DNA of 64,000 nt. Source: JANRLF01 sp033762815 (GTDB lineage: Bacteria; Bacteroidota; Bacteroidia; Chitinophagales; CAIOSU01). Positions within the stretch are counted from its first letter, which is position 1. The number at the start of each line of letters is the position of its first letter. A model generated the notes under the pieces. The model worked only from the letters and a program-made list of their open reading frames with translations. It was not told the origin of the DNA and did not search any database. Shown piece after piece: positions 51,986 through 60,930 of this stretch. Both the position numbers and the translations under genes were made by a program. The stretch is from NCBI GenBank assembly GCA_033762815.1, contig JANRLF010000008.1:372001-436000 (forward strand), given 5' to 3'.

Positions 51986-53143
51986 CTAAATTTTCAGCAT
52001 TTTGGAAATGGTTTCAAATGAGTTTTCCCTTGATAGAATATTCGAATATTCTTTGTTACGATTAATGCATTCTGCACTTAATGGCTCAAAACAGGTATTT
52101 ACATCAAAATCCTCATACCGCTCAATACATGCCCCATGATTTTTCATCCATTGATAGGAAGGTAAGCGCTCTTTCACAAAAACTCTCCTGCCGAAGTAAA
52201 ATAGTATCAATATGTTGCCCATAGCCCATGGACTGTTATGGCCCATAATTGCAACATCCATTTGCTTAAGAATCCTGACGAAGGTGCTAAAGTCCATATA
52301 CTCAGTAAAAGGAATCAACCGTTCACCGAACAGTCGCTTACCCTCCTTAATTATATGTGCTGTGTATTCCTTATCGCCATATGAAAGTGGTAAACAAATA
52401 CCCGTATCGTCATCAATGTCTTTTAACAACTGAAATACATCTAAATGGTTGCCCGTAGGATATCCGCAATTGCTAATCCAGATATGTTTACTAAAGTTGC
52501 TTATAGTAATATCTTTCTCTTGTACATCTGCCTCAATATCATCAAATGAGAATGGCTGACTATAGTGGAAATATTCAAACTTGGCTTTTATACTGGGGAA
52601 ATATTGCTTTATTAAATCATAGTCACCTTTCATGAAGTGAAAAATGTAATCGATTTTAGCCAATGCTTTTGCCGCGACTTGATTGGCTTGCCTTCTACTT
52701 TCTTTTTCCTTTCGGTTTCTTTTCCATACCCTGTACTTTGATAACAAATAAAATCGCGAAAGATGATTGTCGACCTTGCTATCAAGAAAAGCCTGGGTTA
52801 ACCGATCGTAGTTGTTGTAGTCAATATAAGTATGCTCATAAAAATCGGCACCCCAATACGCCCATCCTATCTTGGCGGAAGTAGTAAAATTGGCTAGCCA
52901 TTTAATAACACTTGGATGTAAGAAGTGTAATAATATTCGATCGCCATTACCCATTTTCGCTGTATACTCATTGAATACCGCACTTCCGACAGGGGCATTG
53001 ATAAGTGGGAACTTCTCAGATAAATATTTATAAGGCTCCTTATCACGTATCAAATAGACATTTTCACCTGCATTGGATGCCCTTTCAGCCATTTCGATAT
53101 AGGTCTCCACATATTTATCATCGGGCATTATGTGCAGGTTCAT
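51986..53143 (-). CDS. WecF-like 4-amino-4,6-dideoxyhexose transferase
   Basis: This 385-residue protein resembles the Fuc4NAc transferase family (GT56, WecF/RffT). It has LHIMPDDKYVETYIEM at the N-terminus, IGWAYWGADFYEH, SNCGYPTGNHLDVFQLL, LPLSYGDKEYTAHIIKEGKRLFG and IMGHNSPWAMGNILILFYFGRRVFVKE, which is the family's donor-site region. WecF transfers TDP-Fuc4NAc to a lipid-linked acceptor. It is adjacent to genes for a 4-amino sugar and its N-formylation, so the donor here may be dTDP-Qui4NFo or an isomer; this is inference. Confidence 0.8.
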   Translation of the reverse strand: MNLHIMPDDKYVETYIEMAERASNAGENVYLIRDKEPYKYLSEKFPLINAPVGSAVFNEYTAKMGNGDRILLHFLHPSVIKWLANFTTSAKIGWAYWGADFYEHTYIDYNNYDRLTQAFLDSKVDNHLSRFYLLSKYRVWKRNRKEKESRRQANQVAAKALAKIDYIFHFMKGDYDLIKQYFPSIKAKFEYFHYSQPFSFDDIEADVQEKDITISNFSKHIWISNCGYPTGNHLDVFQLLKDIDDDTGICLPLSYGDKEYTAHIIKEGKRLFGERLIPFTEYMDFSTFVRILKQMDVAIMGHNSPWAMGNILILFYFGRRVFVKERLPSYQWMKNHGACIERYEDFDVNTCFEPLSAECINRNKEYSNILSRENSFETISKMLKI

Positions 53144-53167
53144 AGCAGTAATTTAAGACTTTATATG

Positions 53168-53911
53168 CTAATTCGCTTCGGGAGAATTTTCAGGCGCCAT
53201 ATCGATGCTCACAAATACTTTGTTACCCTTACTATCTCGAAAATATGCATTCTTATAGTGGCCATGGGTTAACGCCCTCAAGCGATTAATTGCTTGGCCA
53301 AAAGTTACCTGTTCCTCCAGATTGATTTCGCACAGCTTGTTGAAGTCTGCCAATAGATTTAAGTTGCCTTCCTCTGCAGGCAAATGTGTTTCAAAAGTAC
53401 CTTCCAAAATTTTCGGTAAAAACTCATCCAAAAGTGCTAATTCTGCCTCTAGCACCCTATTGTAAGCGGTTAAAGAAGTATCATGTTCATATAGGGATAC
53501 CTGTTTTTGGGCTATAATAGCCCCATGGTCAACTTCTTCATCAATAAGATGGAGGGTGGCACCAAGTGGTTTACCGTTTAAAATGGAAAACACTTGCGGA
53601 AACCACCCACGGTTATGGGGGTTAAGGCCGGGGTGTATATTGATACACAGCTTCGCAGATACTAATTCTTTTGGGAACAACTGCTTGCAATGCAGGGAAA
53701 AGACCAGGTCATAATTAGCAAGCGATGCATAATCCTTCTTAATATTGAAACCCTCAATATTATCGGTTTCCTGAAAGGATTTATTGGCCTTGCTACAGGC
53801 AAAGGTAAACATGGACCGAGGAATACCTTTCCTTTCCAAAAGATTAAGAAATTGCCTATACAAATATGGGTTATCAGTTAAAACAAAAACTTGCTGATAC
53901 TTAAAGCCCAT
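53168..53911 (-). CDS. Sugar N-formyltransferase (dTDP-4-amino-4,6-dideoxyglucose type)
   Basis: This 247-residue protein has the formyltransferase triad Asn91-x-His93 (LCINIHPGLNPHNRG) and Asp128 (LIDEEVDHGAII), as in methionyl-tRNA formyltransferase and its sugar relatives. HPGLNPHNRGWFPQVFSI is characteristic of the dTDP-4-amino-4,6-dideoxyhexose N-formyltransferases (VioF/WlaRD group). It uses N10-formyl-tetrahydrofolate. The gene lies 18 bp after the aminotransferase that should supply its substrate. Confidence 0.85.
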   Translation of the reverse strand: MGFKYQQVFVLTDNPYLYRQFLNLLERKGIPRSMFTFACSKANKSFQETDNIEGFNIKKDYASLANYDLVFSLHCKQLFPKELVSAKLCINIHPGLNPHNRGWFPQVFSILNGKPLGATLHLIDEEVDHGAIIAQKQVSLYEHDTSLTAYNRVLEAELALLDEFLPKILEGTFETHLPAEEGNLNLLADFNKLCEINLEEQVTFGQAINRLRALTHGHYKNAYFRDSKGNKVFVSIDMAPENSPEAN

Positions 53912-53929
53912 AGTTATTGCATTTCAAGA

Positions 53930-55006
53930 TTATGTATTCAGAGATTTGTTGACAAGAGAGCAAATTTGCCGTACCTGTTCATCCTTTAATTCTACAAACA
54001 AAGGCAGACACAATACTCTTTTGGATATGTCTTCCGATACCGGGCACTCCATATACTGTACATAGTCAAGTGTGTTTAGCGAAGGATAAAAATATCGCCT
54101 CGGCACAATTTGATTATCGTTCAGGGCTTTAACTGCCTTCAGCAAATCGCTTTCAGATGGAAAAAGTATAGGATAATAAGCATAATTGTAAGTAGTATCG
54201 GGCCTTTGATGGAAAAATTCCAAGCTTTTATCCAACAGTTGGTCATAAAGGGAGCAAATCTCTTTTCTGCGCTTCATTATGTCAGGTACCGCGGGCAAAA
54301 CGCACAAACCCATTGCCGCATGAAATTCCGAAGACTTTCCATTTACACCAACCCCAAAAAATTTCTCAGGCCCATTATGGCCAAAGTTGCGCATATAGCT
54401 TATCCTAAAGGCAAGCTCGTCATCATTGGTAACAACTGCACCGCCTTCCACGGTATGAAACAGTTTGGTAGCATGAAAGCTCAAAGTCGAGATATCGCCG
54501 TAATTCAAAACATTTTTGCCCTTATAGCCTACACCGAAAGCATGGGCCGCATCGTAAATTACCTTTAATCCGTGTTTTTTAGCTAAGGCGTCAATAGCCT
54601 CAACATTACAGGGATTGCCATAAACATGCGTGGCTACGATACCCGTAGTTTCAGGGGTTATCAACTTTTCAATAGCAGCAGGATCGAGGGTGAGATAATC
54701 TTTCTCAATATCTGCAAACACAGGCGAACATTTTTCCCATACTAAGCTGCTTACCGTAGCGACATATGAAAAAGGGGTGGTGATTACCTCTTGCTGCAAG
54801 TCAAGTGCACGAATGGCTATTTGGATGGCAATGGTGCCATTGTTCACGAAAAAACAGTGCTTCACTCCTAAAAATTCCCGGAGTTTTTGCTCCAACTCAG
54901 TCACCAATGGACCATGATTGGTCAGCCAGCCACGCTCCCAAATACCTTCTAAATATTTCTCGTACTCCTTCCTGTCAGGAAGGTATGATTTGGTTACATT
55001 AATCAC
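53930..55006 (-). CDS. dTDP-4-keto-6-deoxyhexose aminotransferase (VioA-like, DegT family)
   Basis: This 358-residue PLP aminotransferase has FFVNNGTIAIQIAIRAL, ITTPFSYVATVSSLVW, THVYGNPCNVEAI, IYDAAHAFGVGY and the PLP Lys181 in LSFHATKLFHTVEGG. This SFHATK signature groups it with enzymes that make dTDP-4-amino-4,6-dideoxyglucose or -galactose from the 4-keto sugar. Start is GTG at 55006, overlapping the upstream stop by 4 bp. The dTDP-glucose genes rmlA and rmlB are not in the window and must be elsewhere. Confidence 0.87.
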   Translation of the reverse strand: MINVTKSYLPDRKEYEKYLEGIWERGWLTNHGPLVTELEQKLREFLGVKHCFFVNNGTIAIQIAIRALDLQQEVITTPFSYVATVSSLVWEKCSPVFADIEKDYLTLDPAAIEKLITPETTGIVATHVYGNPCNVEAIDALAKKHGLKVIYDAAHAFGVGYKGKNVLNYGDISTLSFHATKLFHTVEGGAVVTNDDELAFRISYMRNFGHNGPEKFFGVGVNGKSSEFHAAMGLCVLPAVPDIMKRRKEICSLYDQLLDKSLEFFHQRPDTTYNYAYYPILFPSESDLLKAVKALNDNQIVPRRYFYPSLNTLDYVQYMECPVSEDISKRVLCLPLFVELKDEQVRQICSLVNKSLNT

Positions 55007-55833
55007 TTGCTGACGACGTATAGTATTGAACTAGGATATATACCGTATTTTTCAAAATTAGCTTCCCCGAAATGTGCTGCTCCCAGCTGTTCTACTTTGA
55101 AGCCCACACTTTGCAACCTTTGCAACCAACCTTTTTTCGAATAAACCCGCAAATGGGTATCTTGGCCAAAATGTGTCCATCGCTCTTCCCCACTTGTTAT
55201 AGCAGGGTTTTCATAAATTTCCTCAATATCCAACTGTATCGGCACCATCGCAATACCAAATCCGCCAGGCTTTAATATTCTATAAAGCTCACGCATGGCT
55301 TTCAAATCATCGGGCACATGCTCTAGCATATGGCTACAGATAAACATATCCGTGCTACTATCCTGATAAATGTGCATGTCCTGTAGATCAACCTGGTCAT
55401 CAACTCCCTGCATATACAAATCGGCAGTGCGATAATTTAGAAAAGGTTGGCTTTTTACAAAAGCTCTTAATGATAGCGTTTCCGGAGCAAAGTCGATAAA
55501 ATTATATTTTTTGTTCTTATCCAATTTGGCAAAGCGCTCCTTCAAGTACAAAGCATACAACCTGTCGCGGTCATTGGCCTTACAAAAAGGGCAATGGTAT
55601 TGGGTAAAATTGAAAGTTTCAAGGGCAAAAATGGAAAACTTAAAGCGGTATTTCTGATAAAGCTGAAACTCTACAAAAGGCTTAAATTCAAGTACCTTAG
55701 CACCGCATACCGTACACTCGTGTGGCAAATAATGCATTTGGTAGGCGCGCCTGTTCATCTTCTCAGCAAAAGAGATAAAAGATGCCTTTAGCTTTTCTTT
55801 AAGAGAAACGGGTACCAGATTTTTAAACATCAT
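55003..55833 (-). CDS. SAM-dependent methyltransferase with N-terminal zinc ribbon
   Basis: This 276-residue protein has a Cys pair at CTVCGA and another at CPFCKANDRDR (a putative four-Cys zinc knuckle). A class I methyltransferase core follows: FIDFAPETLSLRAF, CSHMLEHVPDDLKAMRELYRILKPGGFGIAMVPIQL. Proteins of this architecture are frequent in O-antigen loci and probably methylate the glycan. Start is ATG 55833, overlapping the upstream ABC ATPase stop by 1 bp (TGATG); a non-ATG codon at 55836 is disregarded. Confidence 0.82.
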   Translation of the reverse strand: MMFKNLVPVSLKEKLKASFISFAEKMNRRAYQMHYLPHECTVCGAKVLEFKPFVEFQLYQKYRFKFSIFALETFNFTQYHCPFCKANDRDRLYALYLKERFAKLDKNKKYNFIDFAPETLSLRAFVKSQPFLNYRTADLYMQGVDDQVDLQDMHIYQDSSTDMFICSHMLEHVPDDLKAMRELYRILKPGGFGIAMVPIQLDIEEIYENPAITSGEERWTHFGQDTHLRVYSKKGWLQRLQSVGFKVEQLGAAHFGEANFEKYGIYPSSILYVVSK

Positions 55834-57098
55834 CAATCGATTTCAAGATAATCAGTTTTCAATATCGGACGCACCGCACCAATCCATTTACCGTACCACC
55901 CTGTTTCCCGAGGAATATCATGTACTTCGAACGATATGGCACTTTCGAGTCTAAAAATCACATCAGTGGTATTCTTTACAAAATATAAATCAATTGAATA
56001 CACATCGTCGTTCAATAAATTACCGGGCACATAAAATACGATCCTATGCACACCTTTTGATATTCTTTTTGCTGCACTTAAGGCATTAAAAATCGTCTCT
56101 CCCTTAATAGTATTTAGTACAATACTCAAATTAATCATGCTTCCATCTTCCAGATTCCAAAACTCAAATTCGAAATTCAAATCGGAGTTTACATAAAACA
56201 CATCGGAACCTGTACCATCTGTTTTGCTAATGCGGGCTGCCCGCATTCTTATCAGTTCATTACCATCAGCAGTATCAATACTGTCCCATACTTTTTCCAC
56301 TTGGTTGGCCGAATGCTTGCTTAAGTAAAAATTGATAACTTCATCGGTACGGCCTTCCATCTTCAGTTTTCCATTTTCCAACATAATGGATTTGTTGCAG
56401 AGGCTCTGCATGGCCTGCATGTTATGGCTTACAAACAAAACCGTACGCCCATGCTCTGATACATCTTGCATTTTGCCCAAACACTTTTTCTGGAATTCCG
56501 CGTCGCCTACTGCCAGCACCTCATCTATTATCATAATGTCGGGTTCCAAATGCGCCGCAACCGCAAAGGCCAGCCTTACGGTCATGCCGCTTGAATAACG
56601 TTTAACAGGCGTATCTATAAATTTCTCTATACCAGAGAATGCAACAATTTCATCAAACTTCTTCTCAATTTCCTTACGCTTCATGCCCAATATAGTACCA
56701 TTCAGATAAACATTCTCGCGCCCCGTAAGGTCTTGATGAAAGCCTGTGCCCACTTCCAAAAGGCTGGATACCCTGCCGTTTATCTCAATATGCCCCGTAG
56801 TGGGTGGGGTGATTCTGGATAGTACTTTTAAAAGCGTACTCTTGCCTGCACCGTTCTTACCAATCACTCCTAGCACATCCCCTTGCTTCAACTGAAAGCT
56901 AACATCTCTTAATGCCCAAAACACCCCCGCTTCATCATCCTTATCGAAACTGGTAAGGTTGCGTAGTTTTTTAAAATTATTGAATGGCGACTTAAGGATA
57001 GACATAATCGCACCGCCCACACTGTCGTCCACCTGCTCCTTTAGCCCTATGCGGTAGCGCTTGGAAACATTTTCAACAGTAATGATAGGTTTGGCCAT
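55833..57098 (-). CDS. wzt: ABC transporter ATPase for polysaccharide export (Wzt-like)
   Basis: This 421-residue protein has Walker A GKNGAGKST in LGVIGKNGAGKSTLLKVLSRI, the signature YSSGMTVRLAFAVAAHLEPD and Walker B IMIIDEVLAVGD. Residues about 270-421 form a beta-rich C-terminal domain like the Wzt carbohydrate-binding domain, which recognises the finished O-polysaccharide. With the adjacent permease it exports undecaprenyl-linked glycan across the inner membrane. It follows the permease by 12 bp. Confidence 0.93.
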   Translation of the reverse strand: MAKPIITVENVSKRYRIGLKEQVDDSVGGAIMSILKSPFNNFKKLRNLTSFDKDDEAGVFWALRDVSFQLKQGDVLGVIGKNGAGKSTLLKVLSRITPPTTGHIEINGRVSSLLEVGTGFHQDLTGRENVYLNGTILGMKRKEIEKKFDEIVAFSGIEKFIDTPVKRYSSGMTVRLAFAVAAHLEPDIMIIDEVLAVGDAEFQKKCLGKMQDVSEHGRTVLFVSHNMQAMQSLCNKSIMLENGKLKMEGRTDEVINFYLSKHSANQVEKVWDSIDTADGNELIRMRAARISKTDGTGSDVFYVNSDLNFEFEFWNLEDGSMINLSIVLNTIKGETIFNALSAAKRISKGVHRIVFYVPGNLLNDDVYSIDLYFVKNTTDVIFRLESAISFEVHDIPRETGWYGKWIGAVRPILKTDYLEID

Positions 57099-57110
57099 AT
57101 CAAGGTTGGA

Positions 57111-57950
57111 TTACACTACATCGGCAAAGAAATCTTCTTTTGCCCTAAAGAAGATGATACCGGTAAACAATATTATAAATGTGGTAATACTGCCGTATAA
57201 AAGTATGTGCCAGGGCATATCACCCCCTACCATACATACCCTAAAACCCTCAACAATACCCGTCATTGGATAAAAACTTAAAACCGTAACCACCCATGGC
57301 TTCATTTTCAAAAACACTGCTAGCGGTAATACCACCGGTGCCATGTACATCAGGATAGGCACCAAAAATTGCATCAATTGCTGCACATCGCGATACTGAA
57401 TGGCCATGGCCGAGAGCCAAAGCCCCATGCCAAAAGTAGTAAGCACTAAAAGGATAAGTACGATAGGCAGATAAATGATAGTGGGTGGGATAGCAATTCC
57501 GTACGCCAATATCAATATGATTAAAGCTACCAAAGAAACCACAAAATCGACCATTTTGGATAAAATGGGGGTAAGCGGAATAATGATACGAGGAAAATAT
57601 ACCTTAGTAAGGAACTGTGTGTTGGCAATAAGACTGCCCGTAGAACCAGTGATTGCGGTTGCGAAATAAGTCCAAGGAACCAACCCGGCAAAAGTGAAAA
57701 CAATATAAGGTATATTTCCCTGCATCTTATTGGCCATGCCAGCCAAGTAACCGAAAATGACCGTAAAAATAAGGGCTTGGAACAAGGGCTTTACTATTGC
57801 CCAAGCAAAGCCAAGAATGGTTTGCTTGTAAAGTACATTAATATCCCTCACCACCAGCATATACAGCAAATCCTTATAATGGATGACTTCCCTTAAATCT
57901 CTTCCATCAAGAAACTGCCATTTTTTGCGGGCGGTTATTTCCGTTTGCAT
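57111..57950 (-). CDS. wzm: ABC transporter permease for polysaccharide export (Wzm-like)
   Basis: This 279-residue membrane protein has six hydrophobic helices and the family signature YKQTILGFAWAIVKPLFQALIFTVIFG near the N-terminus (about residues 40-66), plus FPRIIIPLTPILSKMVDFVVSL. It is the channel subunit of the ABC-2 type O-antigen/teichoic-acid exporter. Gap to the upstream fcl gene is 5 bp. Confidence 0.93.
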   Translation of the reverse strand: MQTEITARKKWQFLDGRDLREVIHYKDLLYMLVVRDINVLYKQTILGFAWAIVKPLFQALIFTVIFGYLAGMANKMQGNIPYIVFTFAGLVPWTYFATAITGSTGSLIANTQFLTKVYFPRIIIPLTPILSKMVDFVVSLVALIILILAYGIAIPPTIIYLPIVLILLVLTTFGMGLWLSAMAIQYRDVQQLMQFLVPILMYMAPVVLPLAVFLKMKPWVVTVLSFYPMTGIVEGFRVCMVGGDMPWHILLYGSITTFIILFTGIIFFRAKEDFFADVV

Positions 57951-57955
57951 CCAGC

Positions 57956-58897
57956 TTATTCTTTTATGGTGGCTTCAGCCAAAAATGTTTCTTCGTACAC
58001 GCGCTTCAAACCTTCCTTTAAATCGATTTTATGTTTCCACCCGCTAGCATTTATTTTGGAAACATCCATCAACTTACGGGGTGTGCCGTCTGGTTTGGAG
58101 GTATCGAATTTTAGCTGGCCAGAGTAGCCAACAGTATCTATTACCAACTGGGCTAAATCCTTAATGCTTATTTCTTCGCCTGAGCCAATGTTCACCATCT
58201 GTTCTTCATCGTAATGCTGCATCAAATACAAACAGGCTTCTGCCACATCGTCCACGTGCAAAAACTCCCGCAAGGGCGAACCAGTGCCCCAAATTTCTAC
58301 AAAGGGGGCATCATTCAATTTAGCCTCATGAACTTTACGGATCAGAGCCGGTATAACGTGCGAATTTTGAAGATTGTAGTTATCGTTAGGGCCATACAAA
58401 TTAGTAGGCATGGCGGAGATAAAGTTGCAACCGTATTGGCGTCTGTAATTTTCGCACAGCTTAATGCCCGCTATTTTAGCGATGGCGTAAGGCTCATTGG
58501 TCTGTTCCAAATACCCAGATAGCAAGTAATCTTCCTTCAATGGCTGGGGCGCCATTTTCGGATATATACATGATGAGCCCAAGAAAAGCAATTTTCTCAC
58601 CCCATTCAAATATGAGTGGTGGATAATGTTGCACTCTATCATCAAGTTTTCGTAAATGAAGTCGGCGCGATAGGTATTGTTAGCTACAATGCCCCCCACC
58701 TTAGCGGCAGCCAAAAAAACGTACTCGGGTTTTTCTTCAGCAAAAAAATCGGTCACTTGCTGTTGGTTGCGAAGGTCAAGTTCTTTGGAGGAACGATGGA
58801 TAATATTGTCAAACCCCTCTTGCCTTAGTTTGCGCACTATAGCCGAACCAACCATGCCAGTATGGCCCGCAACATATATTTTCGATTGTTTTTCCAT
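57956..58897 (-). CDS. fcl: GDP-L-fucose synthase
   Basis: This 313-residue short-chain dehydrogenase converts GDP-4-keto-6-deoxy-D-mannose to GDP-L-fucose (epimerisation then NADPH reduction). Motifs are YVAGHTGMVGSAIVRKL, AAAKVGGIVANNTYRADFIYENLMIE, GSSCIYPKMAPQPLKEDYLL and the catalytic Tyr-x-x-x-Lys EPYAIAKIAGIKLCENY, followed by MPTNLYGPNDNYN. It is 36 bp downstream of gmd, forming the complete two-step L-fucose pathway from GDP-mannose. Confidence 0.96.
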   Translation of the reverse strand: MEKQSKIYVAGHTGMVGSAIVRKLRQEGFDNIIHRSSKELDLRNQQQVTDFFAEEKPEYVFLAAAKVGGIVANNTYRADFIYENLMIECNIIHHSYLNGVRKLLFLGSSCIYPKMAPQPLKEDYLLSGYLEQTNEPYAIAKIAGIKLCENYRRQYGCNFISAMPTNLYGPNDNYNLQNSHVIPALIRKVHEAKLNDAPFVEIWGTGSPLREFLHVDDVAEACLYLMQHYDEEQMVNIGSGEEISIKDLAQLVIDTVGYSGQLKFDTSKPDGTPRKLMDVSKINASGWKHKIDLKEGLKRVYEETFLAEATIKE

Positions 58898-58933
58898 TAA
58901 GTCTCCTTTCGGGAATAAAGAGCCAAGCCTGTA

Positions 58934-60049
58934 TTATTCGAAGTAATTGAGGATTTTATGTCCACCTTCTTTCAAGTATCTATCACGTTTGAACAAATCC
59001 AAGTCGGCCGCCATCATTTCAGCCACTAACATAGGAAGGTCGTATTTTGGTTTCCAACCTAGCTTTTGCTGTGCCTTGGTCGGATCGCCAATCAACAAAT
59101 CCACTTCTGTGGGACGGAAGTAACGCTTATCGATTTGGATTACTTCTTTGCCTATTGGCAGTTGGTATTCGGGGTTATTGCATGCTGCCACCATACCCAC
59201 TTCCTCTACTCCTTGACCTTTAAACTGCAATTCGACACCAATTTCACCAAAAGCCATTTTAATAAAATCACGTACGGAAGTGGTGGTACCTGTAGCTATT
59301 ACAAAGTCCTCTGCTACATCTTGCTGTAAAATAAGCCACATGGCTTCAATGTAATCTTTTGCATGGCCCCAATCGCGTTTTGCGTCTAGGTTGCCTATGT
59401 AGAGCTTGTCTTGTAGGCCCAAAGCAATTTTTGATACCCCCCTGGTAATCTTACGGGTTACAAATGTTTCCCCCCGGGTAGGAGACTCGTGATTAAACAA
59501 AATCCCATTACAGGCAAACATGTTGTAAGCCTCTCTATAGTTAACGGTAATCCAATAGGCATATAGTTTGGCCACTGCATAAGGGGAGCGTGGATAGAAA
59601 GGTGTTCGCTCTGATTGAGGTACTTCTTGTACCAAACCATAAAGCTCGGAAGTAGAAGCCTGATAAATCTTGGTTTTCTCCACCATATTCAATAGGCGGA
59701 TGGCTTCCAGAATCCTTAAGGTGCCTATACCATCGGCATTGGCAGTATATTCAGGTGTTTCAAAGCTTACCTTAACATGCGACATGGCAGCAAGGTTGTA
59801 TATCTCATCGGGCTGCACCTCTTGGATAATACGCGTAAGGTTCATGGAATCGGTCATGTCCCCATAGTGCATTCGGAAACTGATATCGCTTGACTGCTCT
59901 TCCAAATATAGGTGGTCCACCCTATCGGTATTGAACAAAGAACTACGGCGTTTGATGCCGTGCACAATGTACCCTTTATTCAAAAGGAACTCCGCCAAAT
60001 ATGCCCCATCTTGCCCCGTAATGCCCGTTATCAATGCAACTTTAGCCAC
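58934..60049 (-). CDS. gmd: GDP-mannose 4,6-dehydratase
   Basis: This enzyme makes GDP-4-keto-6-deoxy-D-mannose. Motifs: ALITGITGQDGAYLAEFLL, RRSSLFNTDRVDHLY, LAAMSHVKVSFETPEYTA, the catalytic Thr/Tyr/Lys set in STSELYG and PRSPYAVAKLYAYW, and NHESPTRGETFVTRKITR. The open frame reaches a GTG at 60082, but GTG 60049 gives the family N-terminus (MAKVALITGITGQDG, 371 residues). A -7-like box TATCTTCGC lies at 60063-60071, which would be inside the longer version. The longer start is not excluded. Confidence 0.95.
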   Translation of the reverse strand: MAKVALITGITGQDGAYLAEFLLNKGYIVHGIKRRSSLFNTDRVDHLYLEEQSSDISFRMHYGDMTDSMNLTRIIQEVQPDEIYNLAAMSHVKVSFETPEYTANADGIGTLRILEAIRLLNMVEKTKIYQASTSELYGLVQEVPQSERTPFYPRSPYAVAKLYAYWITVNYREAYNMFACNGILFNHESPTRGETFVTRKITRGVSKIALGLQDKLYIGNLDAKRDWGHAKDYIEAMWLILQQDVAEDFVIATGTTTSVRDFIKMAFGEIGVELQFKGQGVEEVGMVAACNNPEYQLPIGKEVIQIDKRYFRPTEVDLLIGDPTKAQQKLGWKPKYDLPMLVAEMMAADLDLFKRDRYLKEGGHKILNYFE

Positions 60050-60063
60050 TTCTGGTTTTTTTG

Positions 60064-60071
60064 CGAAGATA
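60064..60071 (-). promoter_or_regulatory. Candidate -7 box of the gmd-led polysaccharide operon
   Basis: The minus strand reads TATCTTCG followed by C, one base from TAnnTTTG, about 14 bp upstream of the GTG at 60049. If used, transcription begins between the two possible gmd starts. Confidence 0.35.
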
Positions 60072-60198
60072 GTGTTTTTCACCGAGTTCTAAAATGTTGA
60101 CTGCAAGCGGGGGGCTATATCCTAGTCATTTTGCCAGCATTTAGCCATCAATTATTTAGCCCTTAACAATGTCTTAACTTCTGAAAAAGACATCCCTT

Positions 60199-60843
60199 TT
60201 ATGCTTGTCGTACAAACGGATTGCTCCGTTTTTCGCCCCCAATAGTTGTAGGCTCCCCATGACCGGGGTAAACGATGGTTTCATCAGGCAAGCGGTAAAG
60301 CTTTTCCTGTATTGACTTAGTAAGGGTTGACATGCTTCCACCCGGTAAATCAGTACGACCTATACTGCCTCTAAATAGCACATCGCCTGCTATAATGTAG
60401 CCCTCAGTTTCATTGTAAAAACAGATGCTTCCAGGACTATGGCCAGGTGTGAACAGTATCTTAAAACTTAGATTCCCCAATTTCAAAGTATCGCCTTCAT
60501 TTATGAAGGCCTGTGGCTGGGGCGACACTTGATACTTTACGCCCATCATGGCGGCATAGGAAGGGATAGCAGCAAGCTCCCCCAATGCCAAGGGGTGGCA
60601 CTCGGGCAGCAAGCCGTAAGCTTCATTTATAAAAGCATTGCCAAAAACATGGTCAATATGGCAATGGGTCTGCAACAATCTCACTGGGCGTAAGTTGTTT
60701 TTTTTAAGGTAATCCCTCAACTTAACTTGCTCATAACTATGATAACAGCCACAGTCAATAATTAAGCATTCGCCATTATCAGCCGCTATTACATAAGTAT
60801 TCTCCTGAAAAGGATTAAAAGCAAATACCGCAATAGGCTCCAT
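60199..60843 (-). CDS. MBL-fold hydrolase (glyoxalase II-like)
   Basis: This 214-residue protein has the metallo-beta-lactamase zinc motif HCHIDH (His60, His62, Asp64, His65), then TPGHSPGS, AGDVLFRGSIGRTDLPGG and VYPGHGEPTTIG. The spacing is that of the small glyoxalase II-like (YcbL) group, which hydrolyse thioesters such as S-lactoylglutathione analogues. It has no signal peptide and lies outside the polysaccharide operon, with its own -7 box. Confidence 0.92.
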   Translation of the reverse strand: MEPIAVFAFNPFQENTYVIAADNGECLIIDCGCYHSYEQVKLRDYLKKNNLRPVRLLQTHCHIDHVFGNAFINEAYGLLPECHPLALGELAAIPSYAAMMGVKYQVSPQPQAFINEGDTLKLGNLSFKILFTPGHSPGSICFYNETEGYIIAGDVLFRGSIGRTDLPGGSMSTLTKSIQEKLYRLPDETIVYPGHGEPTTIGGEKRSNPFVRQA

Positions 60844-60890
60844 GCTTGTTTCGTTTTAAATAGCTATCTTCATTTCCTTTTAGGAAACCT

Positions 60891-60898
60891 CAAAATTA
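60891..60898 (-). promoter_or_regulatory. Putative -7 box of the MBL hydrolase gene
   Basis: The minus strand reads TAATTTTG, an exact TAnnTTTG box 47 bp upstream of the ATG at 60843. Confidence 0.4.
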
Positions 60899-60930
60899 AC
60901 TAATATTACTGCAGTAGCAGGCGCAGATTA

